Part shown: positions 1-9,205 of the stretch, one piece after another
How positions within the stretch are numbered: the first letter of the stretch is position 1
Layout of the letters: the number at the start of each line of letters is the position of its first letter
Origin: Streptomyces microflavus
Lineage (GTDB): Bacteria; Actinomycetota; Actinomycetes; Streptomycetales; Streptomycetaceae
Direction: 5' to 3'
DNA length: 64,000 nt
NCBI RefSeq assembly: GCF_014650075.1
Contig: NZ_BMUG01000002.1
Coordinates: 744,001-808,000 of the forward strand
Translations under genes and position numbers: made by a program
Notes under the pieces: generated by a model
What the model was told of the DNA's origin: nothing
What the model saw: the letters and a program-made list of their open reading frames with translations, nothing else
The model's database searches: none

Positions 1-1
1 G

Positions 2-853
2 CGGGCGACGAGCGGCGAATCGGCCGACGTACCGGTGACGTTCAGGCTGACCGTGGCGCCGGACGACCGGCCGGCGTACCGCGTGAAGATCGAGCAGCAC
101 ATCAACCTGGTCGACATCCCCGCCTACCGGCCGCGCGGGATCGCGGTCGTGGAGTACCACCCGGACGAGCCCTGGAAGGTACTGATCGTCACCCGCCCCA
201 CCGCGGAGTGGAGCCGCCGTGCGGAGGAGGCGGAGATCGACTCCGCGCCCGAGTCCACCCTGGTGGTCAGCCCGGACATGAGTGAGGGCTCGTGGTGCAT
301 GCTGACCCTCTTCGCGTTCCTGGCGGGGGCGGCGCTGGTGGTGCTCCTCTTCCGGGCCGAGCTGTTCACCTCCGGGAACGACGACGGCGCTGCGGCGAAG
401 TCGCCGTCCTCCTCCTCCTCGTCCTCCTCCGCCTCCCGTACGTTCTCGAGCTCCACCACCGTCTCCGGGCCCTCGACCTCCCTGCTCGCCTTCGGGGTGA
501 TGCGGGTGACGGCGATGGAGCTGGAGGCCCGGGTGGACACCGCGTACGTCACCGCGATCACCATCGAGGACCACCGCATGGCGGTCCGCGGCGACTCCAC
601 CCGCCCGGTCTCCGAGACCGTGCACCTCCAGTCCCTCCCGTACGAACTCTTCCCCGGCCTGGTCCGCGAGGCCCGCACGACCCTGGGCGTACGCGACCCC
701 AGGAGCTGGCGCATCGATGTCACCCCGGGCACCGGCGCCGGGGCGGGGCCGAGGGTCCGGGTCACCGTGACCGGCAAGGAGGGCACGGCCCACCTGGACG
801 CGGACGCGACGGGGCGGGTGACGGACCGCCGGGCGGTGGGGGAGAGCGGGTGA
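2..853 (+). CDS. Membrane protein with Ser-rich linker, 5' end outside window
   Basis: The frame is open back to the window edge, so the true start probably lies upstream; the first possible internal start is the GTG at 35. Counting from that GTG, residues about 88-107 form one hydrophobic membrane segment. A low-complexity serine run (about 124-145) and a C-terminal domain of about 120 residues follow. The N-terminal part may be cytoplasmic and the C-terminal part extracytoplasmic, but topology is inferred only from the single segment. I do not recognise a family. It lies upstream of and convergent with the lysyl-oxidase-like gene, with only about 65 bp between their stops. Confidence 0.6.
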   Translation, partial: RATSGESADVPVTFRLTVAPDDRPAYRVKIEQHINLVDIPAYRPRGIAVVEYHPDEPWKVLIVTRPTAEWSRRAEEAEIDSAPESTLVVSPDMSEGSWCMLTLFAFLAGAALVVLLFRAELFTSGNDDGAAAKSPSSSSSSSSASRTFSSSTTVSGPSTSLLAFGVMRVTAMELEARVDTAYVTAITIEDHRMAVRGDSTRPVSETVHLQSLPYELFPGLVREARTTLGVRDPRSWRIDVTPGTGAGAGPRVRVTVTGKEGTAHLDADATGRVTDRRAVGESG

Positions 854-920
854 TGCCGGCCCCGGGGCGGAACCCGGGGCCGGCATCACAGGGGGCGTAA
901 AGGAGGCGATGAACCGCGGA

Positions 921-2759
921 TCAGTTGGCGTCCACCAGGTGATGGGCGGGAACCTTCACCGTACGGGCGCCCTTCTTCCCTCCGAGGACGACCTTGCGCA
1001 GGGCGCTGTTGTTGTCGTGGTTGGTCTCCTTGAGCCGGTTCTCCGGGTTGGCGAGGACCTGGATGTAGTACGTGCCGTTCGGCAGGTCGGTGATGTCGAA
1101 GGACTGGCCGGGCAGGTCCTGGGTGTAGGTGTCACCGGAGCCGACGTCGAGCACCTCGCGGACGGAGATCGAGTTCTCCTGGCCGCACGCGGTGGACAGG
1201 TCGGTGTTGTCCGGGTGCCAGTTGGCGTTCTTCACCGTGTAGTCGACGGCGTCGGTGTTGGCCAGGCAGAAGGCTTCCTTGCCGCTGCGGACGGTCTCCT
1301 TCTGGTCGGCCTTCAGCAGCCGGTAGCTGGCGAAGTCCGTGAAGTGCCAGTGCTCGTGACCGGGGCGCGGGTCCCACTCCATGGTGCCGGTCGGGGTGTA
1401 GCCGACCTGCTTGCCGTCGGCGTCGTAGAAGTACTGGTACGCGTCCATCAGCTCCTTGCCCGGGGAGCGGAAGCCGTCCACGACGAGCTTGGCCGGGCCC
1501 GCGTTCCACACGTTGGCGCTGAAGGCGAGGTAGTCCTTGCCGGGCACGTCCTCGTAACCGTCGCTGACGGTGATGCCGTACGCGGGCAGCGAGCGCAGGT
1601 CGGGCTTGGGCACATCGGGCACGGTCGCCTTGCCCGCGGGCCGCTTGGCGTTGGGCTGCACTCCGGGCGCCTGCCGCGACCCGTCGGTCTGCCCGGTCCG
1701 GTCACCGACCGCGGCGGCGGAGAACCCCTGCCGCCCGAGGGCGCCCTTCTCGGTGGCCTGCTTCTTGAGCGCCCAGGGGAGGGCGGGCGGCGCCGGGGGG
1801 TAGGGCCCGTGACCGACGTTGAACGTGGACCCGGCGCCGGTCGTCGCGGCGGCGGGGGCGTCGGTACGGGCGGGGGCGCCGTGCCCGGCGTGGCCGGAGG
1901 GGGCGGCCGGAGCGGCGGCAGCGTGCCCGGCGTGCTCTGAGGCGGCGGAGCCGTGTCCGGCGTGGGCGTCGGTCTTGGAGGAGGCCCCGGCAGAGGACTC
2001 AGACGACTCAGAGGACGCGGAGACGCCTTCACCGCCTCCCTCGCCCTCCCAACTCCGCTCCCGGACGGTCACCTTGACGCTCTGCGGCTTGTCCTCGATG
2101 CCGAAGAGGTCGCGGTACTTCTTGGTCACGGAGATCTTGGCGGTGTACGTCCCGGCGGGCAGCTGGACCGCGTCGGAGTAGTACCCGGCGTAGGTGTTGG
2201 CCGCCCACCCGTTCTCCACGCCCCACACCGAGCCGAGGGTGAAGGGGTTGACCGGACAGCTCTGCGGATACTTCGAGTTGGCGGGAGCATCGGGCCGCAC
2301 CCGCCCGGACGCGTTGTTGGGACAGAAGGCCTCGGTCTTCTCCAGCACCGACTTCCCCGCCGCGTCGATGACGCTGATCTGCGCGAAGTCCGGCAACCCG
2401 GAGAAGTCCTTCACCAGCCCCGCGGGGAGCGCCTTGGTCTGCGTCTTCTTCCCGTCCCGGATGATCTGCGCGGCGACGACCGGGTCCTTGTAGGACTTAC
2501 GGGTCACCTTGAGCTCGAAGGCCCCGTTCTCGGAGGTGAGATAGGTCCCGAGATCGAGATAGACCCCGGGATCCTCCTTCCACGAGTCGAGCGTCACCGA
2601 CGCGGAGGCGGCGATCAGGCTGAGCTTCGGCCCCGGCTGCGCCGTCTTCGCGTCGGGTGCGGCGGCAACGACACCCGCCGTCACGGCGACGGCCGCGGCG
2701 ATGGCGATCGAGGTGCGGGTGAGGCGGTTGGTGCGGCCCTGCTGGGATCTGGTCATCAT
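921..2759 (-). CDS. Secreted lysyl-oxidase-like copper protein
   Basis: About 612 residues. The N-terminus has basic residues followed by a hydrophobic Ala/Val stretch, read as a signal peptide. The C-terminal 200 residues resemble the lysyl oxidase fold: a GHEHWHF cluster near residue 466 (expected copper ligands) and FCLANT near residue 496, as in the conserved Cys-Leu segment of that family. Lysyl oxidases deaminate lysine side chains using copper and a derived quinone; activity here is inferred. The middle (about 265-310) is an Ala/His-rich linker with repeated AGHG/HAGH units that could hold metal. I chose the ATG at 2759 (or the adjacent one at 2756), just after GAGGA; the frame extends further upstream without better support. 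Confidence 0.75.
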   Translation of the reverse strand: MMTRSQQGRTNRLTRTSIAIAAAVAVTAGVVAAAPDAKTAQPGPKLSLIAASASVTLDSWKEDPGVYLDLGTYLTSENGAFELKVTRKSYKDPVVAAQIIRDGKKTQTKALPAGLVKDFSGLPDFAQISVIDAAGKSVLEKTEAFCPNNASGRVRPDAPANSKYPQSCPVNPFTLGSVWGVENGWAANTYAGYYSDAVQLPAGTYTAKISVTKKYRDLFGIEDKPQSVKVTVRERSWEGEGGGEGVSASSESSESSAGASSKTDAHAGHGSAASEHAGHAAAAPAAPSGHAGHGAPARTDAPAAATTGAGSTFNVGHGPYPPAPPALPWALKKQATEKGALGRQGFSAAAVGDRTGQTDGSRQAPGVQPNAKRPAGKATVPDVPKPDLRSLPAYGITVSDGYEDVPGKDYLAFSANVWNAGPAKLVVDGFRSPGKELMDAYQYFYDADGKQVGYTPTGTMEWDPRPGHEHWHFTDFASYRLLKADQKETVRSGKEAFCLANTDAVDYTVKNANWHPDNTDLSTACGQENSISVREVLDVGSGDTYTQDLPGQSFDITDLPNGTYYIQVLANPENRLKETNHDNNSALRKVVLGGKKGARTVKVPAHHLVDAN

Positions 2760-3301
2760 TCCTCGTACTTCCGGCTTCCGAGTGCGTGACGGGACGCGGA
2801 CGAACAGCACGGCCCCAACTCACCTGTGGCGACGCTGTGTCCGGCCTGTGAGAGGCGGTGTTCGGCGGCCGGGGTTGCCTGGGATCCACCGAACGGACCA
2901 AGGCTGGCCGGAAACCTCATCCAGAGCGCTGGGCTTGGGGAGGGCGGCGAGGCTGCTGAGCAGCGGTTCCGCCGACTCGGTGGCAGTGCGTGTTCAAGCC
3001 ACGGGGCTCGTGGCGGGCAGGCGGGATCTCTCGTTCCGCCGGTGGGCGACCGTTCTGCGGACCCGGTGCCGCTGCGAGAGGACGTGACGGTGGGCAGGGT
3101 CAGCGCTCTCCCGAAAGCGCGTCGGTCCGGCCAGGGCGCGAGCCAGCGGCTCGGGATGCACCCGCGCATCATCGTGGCCGGCGATCTCCGCTCAGCCCGC
3201 TACCAGCGCATCATGACGGACATGGTCTCCGGCGGCGAGGCTGCGCTGCACGCCTACTACCCGGTGCGGGGGATTTCCTGTAGGGGCGGCCGGCAAAAAG
3301 C
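2760..3301. other. Intergenic region, possible gene remnant
   Basis: About 540 bp without a convincing gene. A plus-strand stretch at about 3120-3290 reads as protein-like sequence (containing IIVAGDLRSARYQRIMTD) but lacks a clear start and runs into the antisense of the TetR gene. It may be a decayed gene fragment. Nothing else is supported. Confidence 0.3.
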
Positions 3302-3886
3302 TCAGGCCCCGCGCGCCCGCAGAATCCCTTCGACCCCCAGCAGAAAGGTCTCGGCGATCGGCTTCGGGTCGGAGAGGCAGCCGGAGGCCATGGCGCCGTC
3401 CCGGAGCATGACGAAGTGCCGGCCGGCTTCCTCGGCGGGCCGGTCGCCGACCTGCGCCAGCAACTCGGTGACCGTGTCCAGGAACCACTGGCGGTGGGCC
3501 AGGACGGCTTGGTGGATGGGGTGGGCGGGGTCGGGGTACTCGGCCACCGCGTTGAGGAAGGCGCAGCCGCGGAAGCCGGTGCTCTCGATGCCGCCGGTGA
3601 TGAACCGGCCGATCGCCCGGACCGCGTCGGCCGCCGACGGCTCGCCCGCCCGTGCGGCCTCGATCCCGGCCCGGATTCCCCGGTCGGCCCGGTCGAGGTA
3701 GGCGAGGACGAGGTCCTCCTTGCCGGTGAAGTGCCGGTACAGCGTGGCGCGGGTGACCTGCGCCTCCGAGATGATCCGGTCGACGCCGACGGAGTGGATG
3801 CCCTCCGCGTAGAAGATCCTCGTCGCCGTGTCGAGCAGCCGCGCTCGCGGCGCCGACGTGCTGCTCCCTTCCGTGCCCTCACTCAT
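3302..3886 (-). CDS. TetR/AcrR family transcriptional repressor
   Basis: 194 residues, normal length for the family. The N-terminal helix-turn-helix (about residues 15-60) has the classic pattern: AT-IFYAEGIHSVGVDRII followed by TRATLYRHF. The C-terminal two thirds is a helical ligand domain. It is divergent from the small membrane protein gene at 4032, and the space between them holds a perfect inverted pair of GAACGTTC-centred sites. This points to autoregulation and control of the neighbour. The inducer cannot be read from sequence. The ATG at 3886 begins a short acidic/Ser-rich tail before the DNA-binding domain. Confidence 0.93.
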   Translation of the reverse strand: MSEGTEGSSTSAPRARLLDTATRIFYAEGIHSVGVDRIISEAQVTRATLYRHFTGKEDLVLAYLDRADRGIRAGIEAARAGEPSAADAVRAIGRFITGGIESTGFRGCAFLNAVAEYPDPAHPIHQAVLAHRQWFLDTVTELLAQVGDRPAEEAGRHFVMLRDGAMASGCLSDPKPIAETFLLGVEGILRARGA

Positions 3887-3908
3887 GGAATCAGGCTACC
3901 CCACGGAT

Positions 3909-3987
3909 GAGGGAGAACGTTCGGTCTTGACAGCGCCGTCCTCGCCACCTTGAATGCGGGACAAGAAGAGACCGAACGTTCTCCCTC
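3909..3987. promoter_or_regulatory. Double TetR operator with overlapping promoter
   Basis: The 19-bp sequences at 3909-3927 and 3969-3987 are exact reverse complements, and each holds the palindrome GAACGTTC. Between them lies TTGACA (3927-3932), then 18 bp, then TGAATG (3951-3956), a plausible plus-strand promoter for the gene at 4032. The left site abuts the -35 and the right site covers the expected transcript start, fitting repression by the divergent TetR protein. Confidence 0.75.
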
Positions 3988-4031
3988 GCGAATGTCGGCG
4001 GCTCTCTCCGGCATCTCTGAAAGGAACCTCC

Positions 4032-4589
4032 GTGGACACCCTCGTCGGTACCGCCCCCACCACCGTTCCCACCGCCCTGCGCAAGCTGTACCTCCTGCGC
4101 TTCGCGTTCGCCGCGGTGTGGGCCGCCCTGCTGTTCGCGACCGCCGACACCCTCGGCGCGCTCACGGTCGTACTGCTGGTCATCTACCCCTTGTTCGACG
4201 TGGCGTGCGCGGTCGTCGACCTCCGCTCCGCCCGGGCGCACGCCCAGCCGGTGCGCGGCCTGTACGTGAACATCGCGCTCAGCACCCTCACCGGCATCGC
4301 CCTCGCCGTCGCCGCCACATCCGGCATCCCCGCAGTCCTGCGGGTCTGGGGCGCCTGGGCCATCACCGCAGGCGTCGTGCAACTCCTTGTCGGCGCCGCC
4401 CGCCGCCAACTCGGCGGCCAGTGGGCGATGATCGCCAGCGGGGCCATCTCCACACTCGCCGGCGCCACGTTCCTCGCCCAGGCAGGCAAGGACGGCGCTT
4501 CACTCACCAACCTGGCCTGGTACGCCTTCGTCGGCGGCATCTTCTTCCTCGTCTCCGCGCTCCGCCTGGGACGCACCCGTACGGCGTGA
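4032..4589 (+). CDS. Small polytopic membrane protein (DUF308-like)
   Basis: 185 residues with about six hydrophobic segments separated by short basic loops, resembling the DUF308/HdeD-like membrane family. GTG at 4032 is chosen because AAGGAA lies 5-6 bases before it; the frame stays open upstream but runs through the operator. Its only clear partner is the divergent TetR gene, which probably represses it. Substrate or stress role is unknown. Confidence 0.7.
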   Translation: MDTLVGTAPTTVPTALRKLYLLRFAFAAVWAALLFATADTLGALTVVLLVIYPLFDVACAVVDLRSARAHAQPVRGLYVNIALSTLTGIALAVAATSGIPAVLRVWGAWAITAGVVQLLVGAARRQLGGQWAMIASGAISTLAGATFLAQAGKDGASLTNLAWYAFVGGIFFLVSALRLGRTRTA

Positions 4590-4634
4590 CGCGTCGGGGA
4601 CGGTCGCGGTCGCGCGGACCCGTGACGGAGCCGG

Positions 4635-5369
4635 TCATCCGGCGAAGCGCGGGACCACCAGCCCGGACTCGTAGGAGATGACCACCGCATGGGTCCGGTT
4701 CTGCGCGCCCAGCTTGGTCAGCACGTTCCCGACGTGGGTCTTGATCGTCTCCATGCTCACCGTGAGGGCCTCCGCGATCTCCGGATTGGAGAGCCCGGTG
4801 GCCATCAGTCGCAGCACCTCCTCCTCCCGGACTGTCAGGGCGGCTCGCGGCAGAGCCTGTGCGGAGTCCAGCGGCCGGGCGGCGACCATGCGGCCCAGCG
4901 CGGCCGGAAAGAGAACCGCTTCGCCTGCCGCCACCACCCGGACCGCCTCGGCGATCCGGCGGACCGGGAGCCGCTTGAGGACGAAGCCGCTGGCGCCCGC
5001 GCTGAGGGCACCGGTGACATAGCCGTCGTTCTCGAAGGTGGTGATCACCACGACCTTCGGCGGGTCGGCCGTCTCGGCCAGCAGCCGGCGTGTGGCCTCG
5101 ATCCCGTTGCGACGCGGCATCCGGACGTCCATCAGGACCACGTCCGGCCGCAGGCTCAGCGCCCGGTCGACCGCCTCGACGCCGTCGGAGGCCTCACCGA
5201 GCACCGAGATCCCCGGCTGTGCGGCGAGCAGCATGCTCAGACCGCTGCGGGTCACCTCGTCGTCGTCGGCGACCAGGACGGTGACGGCAGGGGCGGTCTC
5301 CGCGGGGAGGGCCGTGCTCCCGTCCGTACCGGATCCGCTGACACCGACGCCCGTACCGGATCCGCTCAC
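4635..5369 (-). CDS. NarL/FixJ-type response regulator
   Basis: 244 residues. The receiver domain (about 30-145) shows the acidic pair in VADDDE, the phospho-acceptor Asp in VVLMDVRMP and the Lys in FVLKRLP. The C-terminal LuxR-type HTH (about 175-235) shows LTVREEEVLRLMATGLSNPEIA and TIKTHVGN-LTKLGA. The GTG start overlaps the kinase stop (GTGA), so the two are translationally coupled. The first 25 residues are a Gly/Ser repeat created by a DNA tandem repeat; a shorter protein starting nearer residue 25 is possible. Likely targets include the neighbouring genes, but no binding site is evident. Confidence 0.92.
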   Translation of the reverse strand: MSGSGTGVGVSGSGTDGSTALPAETAPAVTVLVADDDEVTRSGLSMLLAAQPGISVLGEASDGVEAVDRALSLRPDVVLMDVRMPRRNGIEATRRLLAETADPPKVVVITTFENDGYVTGALSAGASGFVLKRLPVRRIAEAVRVVAAGEAVLFPAALGRMVAARPLDSAQALPRAALTVREEEVLRLMATGLSNPEIAEALTVSMETIKTHVGNVLTKLGAQNRTHAVVISYESGLVVPRFAG

Positions 5370-5386
5370 ACCGACGCCCGTACCGG
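5325..5386. repeat. 27-bp tandem repeat at kinase/regulator junction
   Basis: Two near-identical 27-bp units (5337-5363 and 5364 onward, the second running to 5386), preceded by a partial third, cover the end of the kinase gene and the start of the response regulator. One unit carries the GTGA start/stop overlap; the other has GTC in place of the GTG. Confidence 0.8.
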
Positions 5387-6607
5387 CAGCCGGACGGCCA
5401 GCCGCCAGCGCCCCGTACCGTCCGGGCCCGACCGGAACTCCCCCTGCAACAGCCGGACGCGCTCGGCCAGTCCGGGCAGACCGTGGCCGGACGTCGAGAA
5501 AGAGCCCTCGCCCGGCCCCGTCCGTGGTCCGGTTCGGTTGACCACCGCGAGGTCCAGTCCGTCCGGTCCGGCCGCCACCCGGACCTCTATCGGGCCGCCC
5601 GCGCCATGGCGCAGCGCGTTCGTCAGCCCCTCCTGGATGATCCGGTAGGCCGCCCGGGAGAGCGTCCCCTGGACCCGGGTCAGTTCACCCGTCAGCTCCG
5701 GTTCCACCACCGCCCCCGTGTGCCGCAGGCGTTCCAGCAGCTCGGGGAGGTCGGCCAGGGTCCGGGTCGGGGCCGTTCCCGACTGTTCCTCGCGCAGCAC
5801 TCCGAGCGCGTAGTCCAGGTCCTCCAGCGCGGCCCTCGTAGAGTCCTCGATGCTGCGCATGGCGGCCCGCGCCGCGACCGGGTCGGTGGAGAGCACCTCG
5901 CCGGCCACCGCCGCCTGGATGGTGGCCGCCGTCAGCGTGTGCCCGATCGAGTCGTGCAACTCGTGGGCGATCCGGTTCCGTTCGGCCAGCAACAGCTCCC
6001 GCTCGGCGGCCAGCGCGAGCTGTTCGGCCGCCGACGGCCCCAGCAGTCGCGGCGCGGACCACCGCAGGATCTTCGTGACCAGCACGCAGACGGTGATCGC
6101 CAGCAGGACGCACACGGCAGCCGCCACCCAGCTCCACCAGCCCGACACCCGGACCGACGTGCCGAACAGGCTCGCCCGCACCTCGCCGCCGAGCCAGTTC
6201 ATGGGCAGGGAGATGCCCATGATGAACAGCACCCCGCTCGCCAGCGCGCCCGTCCACCCGACGGCCGCGTGCAGCACCAGCCAGAGCGGGGTCCGCCAGC
6301 GGTCCAGGCCGAGCGGACCGGAGGTCCGGCGACCGGCCGCCGGGTTCGGCAGTGACACCCGCAGCAGCCGGCGGGCCGAGACGACCAGCGCCCGCCGTAC
6401 GGGACGTGCCAGTCCGACCGCGCCGACCAGTGCCGCCCAGACCAGCAGCACCACGACGGTCTGCACGCTCTCGGGGGCGGATGGCCACGACAGCGCCGGC
6501 AACAGGGCGAAAGGCAGCAGCGGAAGGCTCGCCAGCGCGCCGCAGTAGGCGAACAGCACACCTGAGTACGTGGAGCCGCGCAGCAGCAGCCGAATTCCCC
6601 TGTTCAT
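5366..6607 (-). CDS. Sensor histidine kinase (HisKA_3 type)
   Basis: 413 residues. Four or so membrane segments occupy the first 190 residues, with little outside the membrane, suggesting sensing within or at the membrane. The H-box reads RIAHELHDSIGHTL, as in NarX/DesK-type kinases. An HATPase_c domain follows, with IIQEGLTNALRHG (N-box) and GHGLPGLAERV (G-box). ATG 6607 is chosen because it begins just before the first membrane segment; further upstream the frame overlaps the divergent serine hydrolase region. It partners the response regulator, with overlapping stop and start. The signal is unknown. Confidence 0.9.
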   Translation of the reverse strand: MNRGIRLLLRGSTYSGVLFAYCGALASLPLLPFALLPALSWPSAPESVQTVVVLLVWAALVGAVGLARPVRRALVVSARRLLRVSLPNPAAGRRTSGPLGLDRWRTPLWLVLHAAVGWTGALASGVLFIMGISLPMNWLGGEVRASLFGTSVRVSGWWSWVAAAVCVLLAITVCVLVTKILRWSAPRLLGPSAAEQLALAAERELLLAERNRIAHELHDSIGHTLTAATIQAAVAGEVLSTDPVAARAAMRSIEDSTRAALEDLDYALGVLREEQSGTAPTRTLADLPELLERLRHTGAVVEPELTGELTRVQGTLSRAAYRIIQEGLTNALRHGAGGPIEVRVAAGPDGLDLAVVNRTGPRTGPGEGSFSTSGHGLPGLAERVRLLQGEFRSGPDGTGRWRLAVRLPVRASV

Positions 6608-6746
6608 GACGCCAGTATCGCGGGGCGGCCAACCGGCGGCCTCCCCCGATCGGGGGAGCGATTTCTCCTGCTTTCCCGCGATGCGGTCAAAGGGCCCCGG
6701 AAACAAGGATCGTGCCCCGACCGAACGATTTCTGAGGAGTCGACAT

Positions 6747-7937
6747 ATGAGTGCTCGGACACGGCAGAGCCTTCGTTTCCCGGCCCGGCAGGGCGGCCGG
6801 CGGCGACGGGCCTGGCCGGCTGCCGCCGCGGTGGCCATCGGCGTCATGACGCTGGGCGTCCTCGCCCCGCCCGCCGCCTCCGATTCCGCCGCCCCGGCCG
6901 CTGCCGCCGCCAGGCAGGACGCCGTACAGCGGGCTCTGAACACGCTGGTGCGCGATGACGGGATGCCCGCCGCGCTGGCGAGCGTCCAGGACCGGAACGG
7001 CCGCGCCCGCACCTACACGGCGGGGGTCGGTGACCTGACCACCGGCGCGAAGGTGCCCAGGGACGGCCAGGTGCGGATCGGCAGCAACACCAAGACGTTC
7101 ACGGCGGTTGTGGTGCTGCAGCTCGTCGCGGAGCGGAGGGTGAGCCTCGACGCTTTCGTGGACACGTACCTGCCCGGCCTCGTCCGAGGGAAGGGCATCG
7201 ACGGCGGCCGCATCACCGTCCGCCAGCTCCTCCAGCACACCAGCGGACTCCCCGACTACGGCATGCACCTCGACGACGACGAGATCAGGAACCGGTACTT
7301 CGAGCCCCGCGAACTGCTCGACCTCGCCCTCGAACACCCGGCCACCGCGGCTCCGGGGAAGAAGTGGGGATACAGCAACACCAACTACGTCCTGGCCGGT
7401 CTGATCGTCCAGAAGGTCACCGGCCGCCCCCTCGCCGAGGAGATGGACCGGCGCATCATCAAGCGCATCGGGCTGCGCCACACGTACTTCCCCGCCCCCG
7501 GTGAGATGACCATCCGGGGGCCGCACCCCCGGGGCTACCACCGCAGCCCGGCGGACGGACCGCTGCGCGACTTCACGGAGATGGACCCCTCCGCGGGCTG
7601 GGCGGCAGGCCAGCTGATCTCCACCAACTCCGACCTCAACCGCTTCTTCACCGCACTCCTCGCCGGCCGCCTCCTCCCGTCGGCCCAGCTCGCCGAGATG
7701 CGCACGACCGTCCCCGCCGGAACCTCCGGCCTCCGCTACGGACTGGGGCTCACCAGCAGGCCACTGTCGTGCGGCGGCGTCTACTGGGGCCACGGCGGCG
7801 ACATCGCGGGGTACGAGACGCGGGGCGGCGTCACCGAGGGCGGCCGCGCCGCCAACGTCGCGGTCACCAGCATCCCGACGGACGAGGCGGCCGCACGGCA
7901 CGTGAACGACGCCGTGGACAGGGCGCTGTGCGGCTGA
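6747..7937 (+). CDS. Secreted serine hydrolase, class C beta-lactamase/DD-peptidase fold
   Basis: 396 residues. A basic N-terminus followed by an Ala-rich hydrophobic segment ending near residue 45 looks like a signal peptide (possibly Tat-like, with RRRRAW). The catalytic SxxK is SNTK, the second motif is YSN in YSNTNY, and the third is HGG near the C-terminus. These mark the penicillin-recognising beta-lactamase/D-aminopeptidase superfamily. Substrate may be peptidoglycan peptides or another secreted target. GAGGAG lies 8 bases before the ATG. Divergent from the sensor kinase, so it may be a target of that two-component system. Confidence 0.88.
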   Translation: MSARTRQSLRFPARQGGRRRRAWPAAAAVAIGVMTLGVLAPPAASDSAAPAAAAARQDAVQRALNTLVRDDGMPAALASVQDRNGRARTYTAGVGDLTTGAKVPRDGQVRIGSNTKTFTAVVVLQLVAERRVSLDAFVDTYLPGLVRGKGIDGGRITVRQLLQHTSGLPDYGMHLDDDEIRNRYFEPRELLDLALEHPATAAPGKKWGYSNTNYVLAGLIVQKVTGRPLAEEMDRRIIKRIGLRHTYFPAPGEMTIRGPHPRGYHRSPADGPLRDFTEMDPSAGWAAGQLISTNSDLNRFFTALLAGRLLPSAQLAEMRTTVPAGTSGLRYGLGLTSRPLSCGGVYWGHGGDIAGYETRGGVTEGGRAANVAVTSIPTDEAAARHVNDAVDRALCG

Positions 7938-7991
7938 ACCACGCGACCGGCAACCCGTACAACGAACCGACGCTTCCTCAGGAGTTGACCC

Positions 7992-9158
7992 ATGCGTGGA
8001 CAGAAACGGCGAGCATTCCGCTCGACGGGCCGGCAGCACGGCACCCGGCGACAGATCCTGCCCGCCGCGGTCGCGATGACCGTCGGGCTCATGACGCCGC
8101 TGGCCCTGGTACCTCCCGCCGCCTCGGCCGCCGGGCCGGACGCCGTCCAGCAGAGCCTGAACGCGCTGGTGCGCGACATCGGGACGCCCGCCGCGCTGGC
8201 GAGCGTAGAGGACCGTGAGGGCCGCGCCCGCACCTACACCGCAGGGGTCGGCGACCTGACCACCGGCGCGAAGGTGCCCAGGGACGGCCAGGTGCGGATC
8301 GGCAGCAACACCAAGACCTTCGTCGCGGTCGTCGTACTCCAACTCGTCGCGGAGCGGAGGATGAGCCTCGACGCCTTCGTGGACACGTACCTGCCCGGCC
8401 TCGTCCGCGGAAAGGGCATAGACGGGCGCCGCATCACCGTCCGCCAACTCCTCCAGCACACCAGCGGACTCCCCGAGTACACCAGCCACCTCGGCGACGA
8501 CGCGCGCTACTACGCCCCACGGGAACTGCTCGCCACAGCACTCCGGCACCCGGCCGACTTCGACCCCGGAAAGAGCTGGAAGTACAGCAACACCAACTAC
8601 GTGCTCGCCGGCCTGATCGTCCAGAAGGTCACCGCCCGCCCTCTCGCGGACGAGATCGACCGGCGCGTCATCAAGCGCATCGGGCTGCGTCACACCTACT
8701 TCCCCGCTCCCGGTGACGCGAGCATCCGAGAGCCTCACCCGCACGGCTACTACCAGGAATCGACGCAGACGCCGCTGCGCGACATCACGGAGGTGGACCC
8801 CTCCTGGGGCTGGGCGGCAGGTCAGATGATCTCCACCAACTCCGACCTCAACCGCTTCTTCACCGCGCTCCTCGCCGGCCGCCTCATCCCGCCGGCCCAG
8901 CTAGCCCAGATGCGCACCACCGTCCCCGCCGAAGCGACCTTCGGCCCGGGCGCCCGCTACGGCCTGGGACTCGTCAGCAGACCCCTGCCCTGCAGCGGCC
9001 TCTCCTGGGGCCACGGCGGCAGCTTCCCGGGGTACGAGACCCGCGGCGGCGTCACCGCCGACGGCCGCGCCGCCAACATCGCGGTCACGCTGCAGCTCAC
9101 CGGCGAAGCACCGCGGCGAAGTCTGGAACGCGCGGTGGACAACGCCTTGTGCCGCTGA
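7992..9158 (+). CDS. Second serine hydrolase, tandem paralogue
   Basis: 388 residues, closely related to the upstream gene (many identical runs, e.g. VPRDGQVRIGSNTKTF and LPGLVRGKGIDG). It keeps SNTK, YSN and HGG and has its own signal-peptide-like N-terminus. CAGGAG lies ahead of the ATG at 7992, and only 54 bp separate it from the first copy, so the two are probably co-transcribed. The differences concentrate between the motifs, which suggests diverged substrate preference after duplication. Confidence 0.88.
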   Translation: MRGQKRRAFRSTGRQHGTRRQILPAAVAMTVGLMTPLALVPPAASAAGPDAVQQSLNALVRDIGTPAALASVEDREGRARTYTAGVGDLTTGAKVPRDGQVRIGSNTKTFVAVVVLQLVAERRMSLDAFVDTYLPGLVRGKGIDGRRITVRQLLQHTSGLPEYTSHLGDDARYYAPRELLATALRHPADFDPGKSWKYSNTNYVLAGLIVQKVTARPLADEIDRRVIKRIGLRHTYFPAPGDASIREPHPHGYYQESTQTPLRDITEVDPSWGWAAGQMISTNSDLNRFFTALLAGRLIPPAQLAQMRTTVPAEATFGPGARYGLGLVSRPLPCSGLSWGHGGSFPGYETRGGVTADGRAANIAVTLQLTGEAPRRSLERAVDNALCR

Positions 9159-9205
9159 GCCCCGCCGAGGGAGCTTCGTGTCCGCGGGGCGTTCCGGGGA
9201 ACGCA

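Noticed and set aside
1448..2789. Long plus-strand and alternative-frame ORFs over the lysyl-oxidase-like gene
   Set aside because: They follow from high GC and third-position bias of the minus-strand gene and show only Pro/Arg/Gly-rich shadow sequence. The same applies to the long antisense frames over the spread protein (24.9-26.7 kb), traB (28.6-30.8 kb), purD (55.6-57.5 kb) and elsewhere.
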